A stretch of DNA of 64,000 nucleotides from Cyclospora cayetanensis (GCF_002999335.1 NW_020312117.1:24109-88108); one strand, 5' to 3'; counted from the stretch's first letter, positions 23,200 through 36,570 are shown. Numbers and translations are program-made. Notes: a model not told the origin generated them from the sequence alone.

Positions 23200-25790
23200 A
23201 TGTATATTCTAGAGGGCGTATACTTTGGTGTGTTATTCCTTCCCCTTCCATTTCTGCTATTTTCCCTGTTCATTTGCTTTTATTACCCTCCCGTTGAGGA
23301 ACCAAAGGAGCCTCCGCAAAAGCTGCGCCCTGCAGCTGCCTCGAGGCACTGCCCCACTGCGCGCCTCCTTTTTCCGTTGAGGATGCCGCAAAATAATTTT
23401 AGTGATTCCAAAATCTCTGGAGGGCCTTCTCTGGACATTCGGTCCGGGGGCACTAAGCAGGGTCATGTGGTTCACGGGTCAGATAGCAGCATAGTATGCG
23501 TTTCCGCGGGCGCCACACCCTTGCACATGTCTGCTGCTGCCGACGGACTGGAGATGAACTACCTTTCTTTCCACCATGAGGTGCCTCACAACGAGGGTCA
23601 TTCTCAGCCCGTCACAACGGCTCTTTCGGCAATTCACAGGGTATCCTCTTGTCCGGCCGTAGGAGCTGGAGATACTCACTATGGCCTGACTGCATCTCTA
23701 ACGAGTGGCGGCACTAATCACGCACTGAAAGAACCCGTCTCTCAAAAGATGCATGGGCTCCTCCAGGGGGACCCAGAGGGGCTGCTGGCAGAAGAGGCCG
23801 CAGGAACTACGGAATGGACCAGCGACAGGCGCTATATGCCTTACCAGGAAACTGTAGTTACTCCCCTCAAAGCAACGCTCATGCGGGCCGTAGACATAGA
23901 TATGGGGAATCCCGAGAATGCGAAACCTCACGTTTTAATTATCATTTTAGGGGGCACTATTTGCATGAACTACGCGTATAAAAATACGTGTCTGCGACCT
24001 TCCAGACTGGGGAGACGCCTCACAAGGTGCCCCGAACTCACGGATGAATCGTTGCCATATTTCGATATCTTAGAGTGGGATGATCTTGTGGACAGCAGCG
24101 ACATGGGGAAGGAGCAATACTGCACGCTCGCCAAACAAATCGAGACGTATTACAACGCTTATGACGGGTAGGAGCGAGGAGAAAAACGTTCACAAATTCC
24201 CATACAGACCATCGCTTATCTGTGTATAGCATGTTTTCACTGGAACGTGAGCCCTTGAGACCTGTTATTTGTTTCCCGACCAGTGGTGCCGTGCGTGCCA
24301 AGATGCGGCATGTACCCCGTGTACCCCCCCCTTGCCGGGTTTCTGCACGCACGTCAGAGCGCCATCACGCGCCTTCTACTTCCCTTTCGTACCTTTGTTC
24401 AGAAGGGTGTCTGGCGTAGCAGGGGCCTCGCTAAGAGTGCGCTAAATCTTGCCTTGTCTACGTTGCTATTTGTGGTGTCTAGCTTTGTAGTCCTGCATGG
24501 CACGGATACCATGGCGTACACGGCGGCTGTCCTCAGTTTCATGCTTGAGAATTTGGGGAAGTGTGTTGTTCTTACTGGCTCGATGCTTCCTATGAGTGAG
24601 CTGACCTGCACTCACGAGCGTCATACTTAGCCCTGTCGAAGGTCCTTAGCTTTGCACAAGAGAGACGTCTGTGCTTTCCAAGGCACCCGTTGGCGGGCGC
24701 TCATCTGTCTCTATTTGCGTATCCCTAGACATACCCGTCGTTCATTCTGGCTGCCTATCTGCCAGTGTGTTCCATTCTTTGGCGTGTCCCTTCAGTGCAC
24801 ATATCTAGCGACGCGAAGAGGAATGTTGGCTTGAGTCTGATGGTTGCGGGATACTCTAGCCTTACGGAAGTGGTGGTTGTCTTCGGCTCGCAAGTGTTAA
24901 GGGGCACGCGCGTATCGAAAACCAATTGCGGAAGTATTGACGCATTTTCATCTCCAAACTTTCCGGCCATCGGGACCATTGGAGTGGATGTGGTGATCCA
25001 TGACCGGCTGAGAGCGTATCCCCCTGCTGGCGAGTTCCGCGTGTTCACGGACCTATGCTGCAGTGTCTGTACGGTGAAGCTGTCGCCTTCTATGCCGATT
25101 GAGGTCTTTGAGAGTGTCTTCAGCTTCCAGAGGCGTCCGTTTGCGGTTATCCTGGAGCTTTTTGGGGCAGGGACTGCCCCGAACAGTAAGCGCTTTTTGA
25201 ATGCAATCCAGAGGGCCATCGATTCCGGAATTGCCGTTGTTGCCTCGAATCAGTGTCAAAAGGGGGCGACGAACTTGCTGATATATGAGAACGGGGTCTG
25301 GATTTCTTCCTTGGGGGTTATATGTGCGAGAGACATGACGTTGGAGGCCATTACCGCCAAGCTATACTATCTAATGGGTGCGTAAACAATTCGTTTACGG
25401 GAAACTGCAGTCTCGTGCTTCTCTCCCCTCACCTGTCATTCCCGGCTCCTGGGCGGACAGTCACTACCGCACTCCGGAATGCACAATGAATTGTGCCACA
25501 GGCGTGATGCTGTAAAGCCCAAGTATCACGGGGTTAGGCTCTCCGGACCTTCTCCCCTGCTGTGCACATTACACAGATGCGGATTCTACGTATGAGGCTG
25601 TGCTGGATTTGCAGGGAAAGGCATATCGGGTCGGCGTCTCAAAGAGCTCATGGAGGTGAGCATGCGAGGCGAGGTCACGGTCTCCCCCAACAAAGTGCAA
25701 GGGAACAATGCTGTTAACGAGGAGGAGCATACCGAAATTGCCAGGCAACTCATGTACGTCCGCATGCTGATACTACTGATGTTGGTGTGA
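23200..25790 (+). CDS. L-asparaginase with N-terminal membrane anchor, four exons
   Basis: Hydrolyses L-asparagine to aspartate and ammonia. Exons 23200-24167, 24483-24595, 24796-25377 and 25615-25790 join in frame to 612 residues. Catalytic signatures: LGGTI with Thr253; DSSDM at 298-302 (the form found in type I enzymes); HGTDT at 328-332, rebuilt by joining exons 1 and 2; and Lys402 within RGTRVSK, before DAFSSPN. Exon 4 supplies the family C-terminus (GKGIS...[11 protein letters not shown]). Without it the protein would stop soon after LYYLMGA, so the 25378-25614 intron is well supported. The first 245 residues are not part of the enzyme: residues 8-30 form one strong hydrophobic segment, then comes a Pro/Ser-rich linker. 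This suggests a signal anchor holding the catalytic domain in a secretory compartment. All key residues are present. Confidence 0.88.
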
Positions 25791-27453
25791 TTGTCAGCCC
25801 TGGTTTGTTAAGGGCTGGTTCTACGCCATGCGGCGAGTGTATGGGTTGGGGAGTGTTTCCGTTGCTCCACGTTCTGCACGATGTGACCCTTCCGCTGGAT
25901 GACTGCGCAGGAAAAGCATTGGACACCCGGAGGATTTGAAAGAAGGAGAAACCGCTGCTACAGAGTAGCCGGTTCTTGTACAGACCACACCAGAAGATAA
26001 CTGCGCTCATTTAGACTGGATAGCGTTTACTCTTTTTGCTAGTGTTCTTAAAAGAGATGGCGAAGTAGTAAGACGGCGACACAGAATTTATTTGAAGCAA
26101 AAGCTCTTTGGTGTGGCGAAGTTTGGATATACTGAAGCTGAGCAATATCATATAAGAAGGCATGTATGATGCTGGTTATGCATGATCCACCTGGATGCAG
26201 TTTTTCCCCACCCCGGATTTTGTCATCCCATGCGGCGATCAATAGGGTTCACTTCGCTGCAGCGCCTCTGGAGAGCCGCCAGTTAGGGGTTTTCCGAATG
26301 AATAGGGACTGACGGGTGGGAGGGGGGAAGTGCAATTGAGGTGCAGGTGGTAAAAGTTCACCCACACTTTTTGTGCCCGCGTTTGAAGTCCCCTAGAAGG
26401 TTGGCGCACAGGCTGCTATCGCAGTACCCGAAAATATTAGCTCCGCTGTGTGTTGTTATTCCTGATCGCTTTTTTGTTCTGCAAGCAGCTGTTCATAACG
26501 TGTTAAGTAAGCAGCAGATAGGCTCTCGCTGATGGCAGGTGCTGCCTTCATCTTGTTTTTATTTTTGTCTGCCCGTGGCGTGTAGTATTTGTAAGCCGAT
26601 TGGAGTTTTTCTTTTGGGGCAGAACGGAAGGAGGCTTAAATGCTGCAGGGGGAGGTGAGAGCCTTTTCATGCAGGAGCGTTCTTTTGTCTCGACAAGCGA
26701 CAATTTGAGCATGCTTCTTCCCCTCTCCCTTTTCCTCTGAATTTGTGGGAACACTTAGCAAACATTTTTACGCCTCCATTGCCCGTGTGAAACCACAGTG
26801 GGATCTTGGGAAGCCTCTAGTGTTTGTAAGATGTAAACGGAAGGAGGAGTGAACACGTAGATAGAATGTTTAACCGTCCGTCGTTGGTTGCTTTATGTGT
26901 TTCTTCCTCTGCACCGTTCTCTTTTGTTTTTGTTTAAGCGTATTCCAACACACGACCGTCGCAAAGACTGGAAAACACAAACCTGCGGGATTCTTGGCCT
27001 GCCTCCGTAGGGCAGCAGGGGGCGCGCGCAGGCATCGTAGGTTATAGAAGCAAATCGACACTTGAGTCTCACTGGTGAAGGAGTCGTGCACGGTGTAGAG
27101 GAGGGCCTAGTTTCCACTAAGTGTCGGGCAGGCGTATATAAGGAAGACAGGGTTGTAGTAGCAGGTGGCGTCGGGCTCCTAGTTTAGCAGGACTAAGCCG
27201 CTCTAGATTTAGGTGAGGATGTATTATTGTGAGAAGTGGAAAGAGGCGAGAAAAGCTGGAAGAAAGAAAAATATGGAGAGTTCGTTTGCCCTTATTGTGG
27301 GCAGCTTGTTCTTCCACCTTTGGCAAGGGCTGGTGAGAGGTAGGGGCGGGGCTTGAGAGAGCGAGATCCGTAAAAAGGGATCTTGAAAGAAGATACTAAA
27401 AATGCATGCCACTAGTTTGGATTTGCAGGGCTCACAACATTACTGGACCTCTC
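25791..27453. other. Intergenic stretch between convergent genes, no gene seen
   Basis: Lies between the 3' ends of the asparaginase gene (+) and the four-helix membrane protein gene (-). It holds the two 3' UTRs. Only motif-less short frames are present. Confidence 0.5.
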
Positions 27454-30390
27454 TCAGTCCGAGACTGAATCCTCCTGCCTCTCTAACTCCACCTCTGGCT
27501 GCTTCTCTGCTTCCGTAGTAGCGGTGCCCAAGACTGTCGTGCAATCCTCGTCTGCCCCGGTGCCCTCGTTTCCCTCCCGATACACTGCCTTCCCCTCTCT
27601 CCCCGTAGATTTATTCCACTCGTGTCTGTTATCTGTGGGGGCCCTCTCCTCCTCCTTTCCGATGGAGTCCCTGCGGACTCTAGCGCTGTTAAAAAAGGGC
27701 TTCACTCGCAGGTCTTCTAGCTCGTAATAGGGGCCCCCAAAGCCGCCAGGACAGCTTTCTGTCTCTGGAGAGAGGGTGAAGGGCTCCAACGCTAGGCATT
27801 GGGAGCGCAAGCGACTGCGGGGAGGCACTGACGGGGCCTGTGTAGCAGCAACAAGCAGCAAAGAGCGGAGCCAGGCCGCGGCAGGATTGCAACTGTGAAC
27901 GGAGGAGGGGGAGGCAGAACACGTGGAAGACCAAGCAGGGGTTAAAACATGACAACCAAGGCTTCTAGTGCACAGCTGCCTGCTAGCGGAGCGTTGTTGC
28001 TCAGTTTTGCTCTGTGCACTTGGAACCTTGCATCCCAACACATTCTTTGTACCTGCAGGGCCATTTGGTGCGGCGTCGGGTAAGGCCCACAAGAGTCACT
28101 GGTCAGCAAGCGCTGATGAAGATCTCTCTCATCAGGGCATCCTGCTACAGCGATGGATGTCGCGGTGTGGAAGTCGTGAAGGTCGCTGCTGGTGGTCAAG
28201 TTGGCCTTTTCAAAATCTTTCCGAGGGGCCTCTAGGAATTCCACCAGGTCCTCGACCACGGACTCTTCCCAAGTGCGGGATACCTGCAGACAAGCCACCA
28301 GAGAAGAATCGGGCTATTTCCTGCAAGGTTACCGTCGGAAAGCGTGGAAGCGGCCTTACTCCGCCTTGAGTGAGTGCTGAAGGGGGCAGCCGAGGGGCGA
28401 ATGAAGAGACCGCGAAAAGAACACAATTTAATGCGCATCCCTCGCGGGAATTTCTGGGTGGAGGGCTTGGTATTTAGGCTAGCGGGACTTAGAAACCGTA
28501 GAAAAAATACGGCGTCCAGTGGAGCGTGAAGGCATTTAGCAGAAAAATCAACCGGCGGAACAGGGTGGGGCAGGACCGACAGGGGTAGCTTTTAGGGGTG
28601 GGCACTGACAGGTGGGCACTTGGGGAAGTGGGAGGCAGCCGAAAACAGGGACACAAGCCTTTGAGCGCGCGCTCCCGTAAGAAAACGCTAAGAGGGGAAA
28701 AGCCCCAAGGCAGCAGGCGCGGAAAGGATAACACACATTTAAGAGCGGCCTGAGGCCGAGGAGGAGATTTTTTTTAAAAAAAAAATGTCCATGGTATGAG
28801 TGAGAAGGACGCACCATGCGGCTGCAGAATTGAACAACTGCTTCGTGTACGCGGCTGTACATGCACTTGGTAAAGCAGCTTTCAGCGCATCTGCTGGTTA
28901 GCACTGAAAGATAAAGGACGGCCGAAAGATTTATAAGGAGGCTTCCAGCAATGAACCAAAACCCTTCGTCATTGAGTACCGTTTCCATGTCGAGGGGAGG
29001 TGGTCCTATGGCGACGTTATCAACGGTGTCGCCTCCAGCTCCTGGAGCCTCTGTTACTGCGCTGTTGGAGTCTTCGGCAATTCTGCCCGATGCCCCGTAA
29101 ATCGCTAGCAATTGCGCCAAGTTGCAGCATAAGGTAAAGAGCCAAGGGACGAAGTAGAGGAAAAGCAGGAGAAAGAATCGAGGGCAAGCAAGGCTGGCAT
29201 TCACATCTCGGATTATGGCGAACGGCCCCTGCGCTGCGGGATCCACGAGCGCCCTTCTGGCTTTAAGTAGCGAATGAAGTCGCCGGTGGGCTCTTTTGAT
29301 GACGGCAATAGAAAAATCTACTGAGGGCACGAAAGCTGCCCGAAGCCGATCTACAAAGCGGTAAAAGTCACAATCGATGGATTCGCAAACATCAAGACGT
29401 AGGTCCTCTTCGGCTGCAAGAACCACTGCCGTGGACATCTGTGCCGCAAGCAAAGCGCATTGAGCAGCGGCCACAGAGCGTTTTAGCTCCGCAAGCGACC
29501 CTCCAGCATACACCCGAAGTTAGAGCACACGCACTATTTGGCAATATGGCGGCAGCAGACGGATCGGAATTCAAAGAGCAGAAGGGAGGAAAAGCCTATC
29601 AGTTGCGACTGCCGCTCAGCCCACAGTTTCAGGCTGAAATCAAGAGGCATACACACATGTATATATATACATATATGAGTGTAAGGCTCTCTGACCAAGG
29701 ATATAAGGCTGCAAATCCGGAACGCAGCATAAAGGAACGCTGTGGAAATTACAGCACACATGGCCAAGATGGCCAGCGGAAAGAATCGACGAAAATCGGA
29801 GATGGTCTCAAGCGACAGGATCTGCATCATCCCATCCTTGGGTAAAATCTGCATACGCAGTCGCCCAGCAGGAAAGAAGCCTTTGCTACACCGCGAAACC
29901 CCAGGACGTTTAATCACCCTAGCATGTCAAAGTCAGTTGACACCACAAATGGATTTTGAGGCATTCGCAGCAGGCCCCTGGTCAGCTCGTCGCACTGCTG
30001 CACCCGCCCATCCTCCTTAGTTTTTCCGTCCCTTAGCCCCTCACTGCGAGCTGGCCGGGGTACCTGCTCAAGTTCAAAGACTTTAAAGTGCACACAAAAG
30101 AGTGCAGCACCATAGAAGCACAACCAAAGCAATAGAGAGCTTCCCGTCATGCCGGTGCTGGTGCTGCAACAGCAGAAGGACAGAGACTGCCTTAGGGCCT
30201 TGGTTCTCGCTGCTTCCACTACTGCTTCAGGGTCGAGGGCAACGACAGGAAGCGAAGCTTTCGAAAGGCCCTTGATAAGGCGGACTTGCTGCAGCAGCTT
30301 CTCTCGCTGCTGCTGCCTGAGAAGCAGCTCTTCATCTCCAGAGCACGGCAAACAGCAAGAGCCAGAGGAAGGACACAAGCAGCACGCCAT
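27454..30390 (-). CDS. Four-helix membrane protein, five exons, function unknown
   Basis: Minus-strand exons 30390-30064, 29848-29696, 29486-28815, 28283-28053 and 27837-27454 each hold a whole number of codons and join to 588 residues. The N-terminus is Cys-rich (MACCLCPSSGSCCLPC), a likely palmitoylation cluster, followed by a basic, Gln-rich helix. Hydrophobic segments lie near residues 85-108, 124-150, 237-260 and 295-318, with a hydrophilic luminal or cytosolic loop between the second and third. The last 200 residues are charged (Glu-rich) and probably cytosolic. The intron between exons 3 and 4 is about 530 bp and contains a T8/A9 run at about 28769-28785. Acceptors of exons 3 and 5 were picked among alternatives. 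Family unknown; the Cys cluster and tetraspan layout suggest a pellicle or secretory membrane location. Confidence 0.68.
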
Positions 30391-32389
30391 CTTCGCATAC
30401 GCCTGCCACTCTCTTCCCCTTTACGCTGTCTATTTCTTCGATTTGTTCTGCCGCTAGGTACACGTGTATATCCCTGGCCTTGCTAGCAGGTGCCACGGTG
30501 GAAGAGAACGTAAGTAAAGTAGGATTTCTCGCCTGCCTTCCTCTAGAGGGAAAGGGGTGCAAAACTCGTTTTCTTTGTCCCCGCTATTCTTCAGTTCCGT
30601 TGATATGCTGATATTGTCAACGAAACCGAAAGGCGTAGTGTCTAGGCAGTAACATGTAGGGCCTCTTGAGGCTTGGGGGCTCCTGCGACGGGCATCCTTC
30701 CTAGGGTCCGAACCCTTAGGTACCAGTCGCACCAATAACGGAGGTTTGCGTTAAAGCCTCCACGCGCAGTCCGCCCCTCTCTGAGAGCACTAAGGGGGGC
30801 CAGAAATGAGGATCACAATTTGAAGAACTCGCTCGTACTGGGTGTGAGGTTGCAAGAGTTGCCGCTTGGGCTGTCGGAACACAGAAGCCGAAAAATGACG
30901 GGGCCAAATGCTGCGTGGAAATTTAACTGGCAGCTAATGGAATCTGGCGTCCAGACGCCAGAAAAAAGCTCTCAGATAATGCCAACGCAGCCGCCAAGCG
31001 GCTTGGCACGAGTGGGTGGGCCCCGTGCCTGCGGGTCAGGCCGAAGCGGAAGACGTTGGCTGTAGTAACCTCTTAAGGCATTAGGGGTGATATTTGCCTT
31101 CCTAATCTGGCCGTGTATACTGATAGACGGCCTCGGAATGTCACATGCGCAAATGGGGCCTCTGGGCGGAACCGAGTAGCCACGCCGCTAGTCGGCGGTG
31201 GTGGCGAAGGGCCGATACAACACGGAAAGGCATGAAAGGAAAAAGTTCATGGCATATATATTCCGTTCACTGCCAGCGATATTTACAATTAATTGCATTG
31301 ATAGGCTTAACTGAATACCTTTCCGCCTTCGCTTGCCGCTATTCCGGAGCCTGCTGATCCGCTGCCGACGCTCTGTCTTCGCGTCGGGTGTCCATCGAGA
31401 AGAGCATCACTGAAGAGTTGGAGGAACTTAGACATTGATAGCTTTTACAGAGAATGCCTTCGTTTAGTTTTATACAGATTTTGCTTTTTTGCAGCTTATT
31501 TCAGTGCCTGCTGCTGTAATCGCGTGTCGATTGGCATCGACAAGGCCTCCGAAGCCGAGACTCATACTGCTGCTCATTAGCGCGTGACATTAAATAGCAA
31601 ATGGCATTCTAGAAATAGCAAGCTTCCTGCAAGGAGCACAGTTGGAGAATTCACGAGTCATAGTTAGCAATTATAGCGCTCCGTCTAAAATATCCGCCAG
31701 GAGGCACTGTATACACAAAGACGCAATGCAAATTTAAGTGGAAGTTATTGATATTTTTCAAGGAAGCTCACTTCTTCTCGAGCCCCCGCTTCTCAAAACT
31801 CCCACTTAATGGGAGAGGTAGTAACAGCCCGCATGGTCACACCCTTCTAGATACCCCGAAAGATTTTACTGTAGCAGGTTAAGCTACACTTGAGCACATT
31901 CTACTACCGTATTTATATTCAGCTGACGCTTAGGAAAGAATTGAATAAGTTGCTTGCCAATTTGTAAACCTTATCTATTTTTGGGCACTAGTAGCTTGAT
32001 CCAAAAAGTCGCAATGCTTTGTGCGTGCGCGCTAGATGCTACGTGAAATTAGCAGTGAATGCCGTGAAGTGCTTCGAGAGCGCAGCTGCGCGCACCTTAG
32101 CAGGCCCTGTCTATTCATGTCTGGGAACTCTGACGGTCTCGAGAAGTGAAAGGAGAGCCCTCTTCAAAAAGACTTCCTAAAAATCCTTCAAGGTTGTATT
32201 GAGTCTTGAATTGGGTGTTGCGCAACAATGACCTCAGGTGAAGCGCTACACTTGGCAGCACGGCAGCATCACAGTTTGACGCAGCTGTTTCCCGTGTATT
32301 GACTGGCTGTGGATACACTGGGATTGCAGGCCTCCCTACAGTGGTTGTCTGGCTTCGATACGCTTATTTGGCATAAAACTTTTGATTCT
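30391..32389. other. Intergenic stretch, no gene seen
   Basis: Upstream of the four-helix membrane gene and before gypsy copy A. A minus-strand frame at 30454-30735 has no motif and may be 5' UTR. The part from about 31.4 kb is AT-rich and may include the worn 5' end of the retroelement, but no LTR could be matched by eye. Confidence 0.4.
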
Positions 32390-35300
32390 TTCGGGTAAGC
32401 GCCTGAAGAGAAGCCCTCTAGTGTTTTATGGTGATGGTAGCCCAAAGCCTGTTAAGGTGACAGAATCCAAACTGCTAGCTGATGTAATCGTAGGTCTCAC
32501 AGATGGTAGGGGCATTATTCGTCACCTGATAGAACGAGGTTTTTAAGCTCCCATGATACAATGCGGGCCATGGACGTGCGACAGACCTACGGATGGGCAA
32601 CTACTCGACGACTTCATCAGCTGGTACAAGATAGACCTTGCTTTGTATTTATTTAATAGAAAGCAACTATCTCTTGACAAAGCAGGTTTATCGTTAGCAA
32701 AGCACTTCAGCAATGGCTAGATATTCATGTAGGGGAGGTCGTCTGTCTGTGGAACTACTACAGCTCACGCCTTCATATGAGCCCTAAATCATCGATTTAT
32801 CCCCAGATCAGCACGCCACAAAACACTGAAAATTTGTCAAAGTGGAACAGATAAGTCTTTCGATATGTCGGTATACCAAGATATATGAATCACCGGCCGT
32901 AATTGCCGTAAAGTAGATGAGGGCTGCTATATCAGTGGGCTGTCCTAGGTCTCCCCAGAGTGTATATCAAGTGGCCACAGAATTGGTAGTCTCACAGCTC
33001 TTAGGCAACAGACCGGTGGAGCGTCCCCAAACAATAGAGCCCCCGAAGTATCAAGAGCAAAGAAGCACAACTCCTGCATCTTCGGTTTAGAAGGAAGGGC
33101 CGAACAGAGAGCTAGGGCTTATGCATATCGAGCCTGTGTTGGCTGATCATCGCCTACTATTTGAAGTGACCTAGGAGAAACCTCAGGGGGAACCCGCGCT
33201 CCTCAGCAGCCCGAAAGCTCCCTTACTAGTCCAGTTGCTTCTATTGTGGAAAATCGGATCATACATTCCGGAACTACACGCGCGCGTTAAAAGCATATAA
33301 ACTTGAACAACGGGGGAAAGCCCAGCGGAAGTTGGCTGCTTGACACTCAAAGAGAAAGCATAGGGGAAACGGGGAGAGTTCCCTGCCCGCACAGGTTGCA
33401 GCGCAGTGGAGGGGACTACAGAGGATCGAGTTGCGGTTAGAAACCCACCAAGGGTTGATTCTGCTTTCAAAGTAAGATAACAAAAATGATCAAGAGACTT
33501 TACAGCTCCTGGGCAGCGGATGTGATGCCGATCTGTTGTCCAAGGAGACGGCACACAAAGACAATCTGCCTATTCACTCATTAACGCAGTCCCACAAAAC
33601 TCAGGTTTGCTGACCGATTCTAGGAGGCAAGGATTCGCAAAGGTATCGGAATTTATCGCTTCTTTAATAGGAAGTGAGTCATATTAAAATGGTCTGTAAC
33701 TTCTGTGCTGGACCAATGCACCAGGACGTAATTTCTAGTAATGACATGGGTGACCCAACGGGGGGCGCACATGTTGCTACAGCTGCGCGCTGTGAAGGGT
33801 GGTGTCCCAGGTGTCTGAAAAATCAAACAAGACTCTGATACTCTCACCAACGCTTATCAATCTATGCTGGGAGGGGAGGATTTGGCTCTCAATTAGGAAG
33901 GACCGCGTCCTGGTGCGGGCGGCTCAGCAGCGCAGTAGGAGTAGGCGTTCCTGTACATGCATCCCGTCTTAATGGCTATGCAACTAATTCTTTATTAGGT
34001 TTCGACTACTTTCTCAGCCGTGGGACTTCAGGAATGGGCAAACAGCAAGCGGGAGTTCGCAGATGCACTGAATAATCTCGTCTCAGCAGGCTGACCAACT
34101 GGTGGTTGTCTAGCGCACCTTATTGAGCAAACTTGCGGATAATCTCCAAGCTATGTTTCAAGATATCAGAAGCCCACAAATCGTGAAAAGGAGCTTGAGC
34201 TGCAGGAGATTTTTTGTGGAAAAGAGAATGTGAGGCATCGGCTAACGCCCTTGGCTATGACCTAGTTTTGGTGCCGTAGAAAGACGGAAGGTGCCGCATC
34301 TGTCTTGCCTTGAGTCAACTGAACAAGATTACTGTGAAGCAGAGGATCCTTATACCTTATATTGGCAATGTGCTTGACGAATTACATGGATCAACACTTT
34401 CGACATTTGACTTCAATGATGCTTCCCTAGATATACCCACTCACCCTGATGACATCCACGAAATGGCTTTTCCGTCGCACGCGCTAATTCCAGTACATCT
34501 GCATGCTGTTTGAAATTGTCAATGGCCTAGCTGAACTGCAAATTCAAGCTAATCTTGGTTCTATGAACCATTAAGGAGGGGTGGATGGATGTCTACATAA
34601 ACGTCTTAGTATATAGTTGCAACGTTCGACAGCACCTCAAGCAGCTACAGTCTGCTCTTCAGCTGTTGTTAGACAAGCAATGGTGGGTACAGGCAGGCAA
34701 GTGCTCCTTGTTCGTGAGAACAAGTGTGCTTATAAGATTGCAAATTTCAGCTGCAGGAGTTAAATCAGATATGGAAAGAGGCGCAGCAAACAAGGCGTGG
34801 CTTTTACCTTTGCACATTCGCAAGGACATTGAAACGCCTTTCAGGCGTGCATCTTATAGCCGAGATTACATTCCTGGATTTGATGGGATCGCTGCTTCTT
34901 TAATTGATATATTAAGAAAATACTGTCTGTAGATAAGCCAGAGGGGGCAGATGCCGCAGCAAGGGGGGTTATTGGCCAACTTACCACTACTCTGGCACCC
35001 CCGTGCTGCCCAATAAGCGCCATTGCTTCCTAACGACCAGTGTTAGCGACTTGAAAAGGGGTGCTATTCTTTTCAACAAGATACAGGCTCTCCAAAACAT
35101 TAAATTGTTGCTTGCTATTCTCATCACTCCTCCAAAACCGAGCAGCGGCATCCGGTACAGGAAAAGGAGCTCTATGCGGTGTGGTGGGGCGTTTATGAAG
35201 TGCCGGGACTACTTACATGAAGACAATTTCAGTGTACAGACCAAACATCAGGCCTTTATGTGCCTTTTAAAGATCTCAAAACTCGTGTTTTTCTGGCTTG

Positions 35301-36570
35301 GGCGCCTCATGCAGCACTACCCTAAAGTAAAAAATACCTAAGGACACCACCAATGCGGTCTCCGGCGAGAAGACTCTTGCAAGGCCGCAGAGATTCGCTA
35401 GTGTGTAGCGCAACTGCTCTATTTGTGGCGCTTCACAGGTTTCCTTATAATTGCCTGAGTCTTCTACTATTGGAAGCCATGTACCTGCTACCATTGTTAA
35501 AACACTGAACGGCAAAAGGGTGAAGCACTCGTACTTTAAGGATGGCCTGCGGTTGCTGAAGAAACAGCGGGGCCTATCCAGCTTGTACACTCCAGCTTCA
35601 CTACGCAGTGTCCTTCTGCGCAAGGTACAGAGTGAGCGTGATGTTCGTGCTTGCGGGTTATGCTAGATTTCTCACTAAACTGGACCAGCCCTCAGAGTTG
35701 CTCTATTGGCCTGGGTTGCACCCTATGGTAGAGGTGTATACACAGTCATGCCCAGATTGTCAGGAGATGAAACCCCGTCAGTCATTTGCATGAGCTGGAC
35801 TGTCCTGACTGTGGACCCAAGTGCTGAACTGTTCAAGGTCAAGGGCCGTCAAGGGTCAGGATGGCATTAACATCTCTGTCGATCAAAAAAACAGACCGTG
35901 CATTCCTTGCTCCAGTTCCGCGACAGTTCAAAAGTCGCTTAGTTATTCTTTATTCTAGGCTCGGAGCTTCGTGTATTTTTCAGGCGTTTTGTCACGGATG
36001 GGGATCCGAAGTCTGGTAGCGCATTCTGACGTGCCTTCAAAGACTGCCGCTGGTGCGCTTTGCCTGTCCATCTGCCTCTTAGTAATGCAGTGTCATATCA
36101 CGGCCAACTTGTAGGCAGTTTATGATCACGAAAATTCAATTGCTGGCCTCGACGATTTCCTTGTGCTGAGTGGGCTAACAATGCAGTGGTAGACTAGCCC
36201 ATCCGATGCTTTCCCGTGTCCCTGGTCTACACTGAGGAGCGATTTCGATTCGGGGCTGGACATAATGGTACACAGCAACCATTTTTGCAGACAAAAAGCT
36301 TCAGAGACAAGGTCTACGCAAAGTCCGGGCGAGGCAAGCACGGAGTTTTGATAAGACCGTCGTTTATGTGCTTGAAACCAGGGGAATTGGTGCTGGTTGA
36401 TCAGCAGGTTTTATGAGGTGCACCACAAGGTGATCACACAAAGTTTGTGACCAGATGGGTAGGAGCTTTTCGTGCACGAATCAGTAGTGTCTCACTATCC
36501 ACTCCCATTTAAGTTGGCACTTTTCACGGGGGCATCAATATTGACGTTCTAAATAAGTCTACAAGCTCCC
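32390..36570 (+). mobile_element. Degenerate Ty3/gypsy LTR retroelement, copy A (plus strand)
   Basis: Order of recognisable parts: gag from about 32.4 kb, ending in a zinc knuckle at 33236-33277 (CFYCGKSDH then Tyr where the last Cys should be); a linker/protease region near 33.7-34.05 kb; RT fingers at 34310-34440 (QLNKITVKQRILIP, then LDELHGS); the RT region after YxDD at about 34585-34750 (KCSLFVRTSVL); RNase H near 35.0-35.26 kb (DYLHEDNFSVQTKHQAF); the integrase H2C2 domain at about 35640-35790 (LYWPGLHPMVEVY and CPDCQEMKPRQS); the integrase core near 35.98-36.2 kb; and a C-terminal region near 36.3-36.53 kb (ending like PRWVGPFR). Frameshifts and stops break every domain. The order RT-RNaseH-IN is that of Ty3/gypsy, and relatives (chromovirus-like) are known from Eimeria. 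LTRs were not found. Confidence 0.85.
33236..33277 (+). other. Gag zinc-knuckle remnant of copy A
   Basis: Spacing is C-x2-C-x4-H-x4-Y, so the fourth ligand is lost. The homologous site in copy B (minus strand, about 20.47-20.52 kb) has lost a different ligand (first Cys to Trp), showing independent decay. Confidence 0.7.

Noticed and set aside
33653..33850. Minus-strand frame of 65 codons
   Set aside because: Antisense of a gypsy copy A segment that is shared with copy B near 19.9-20.1 kb.
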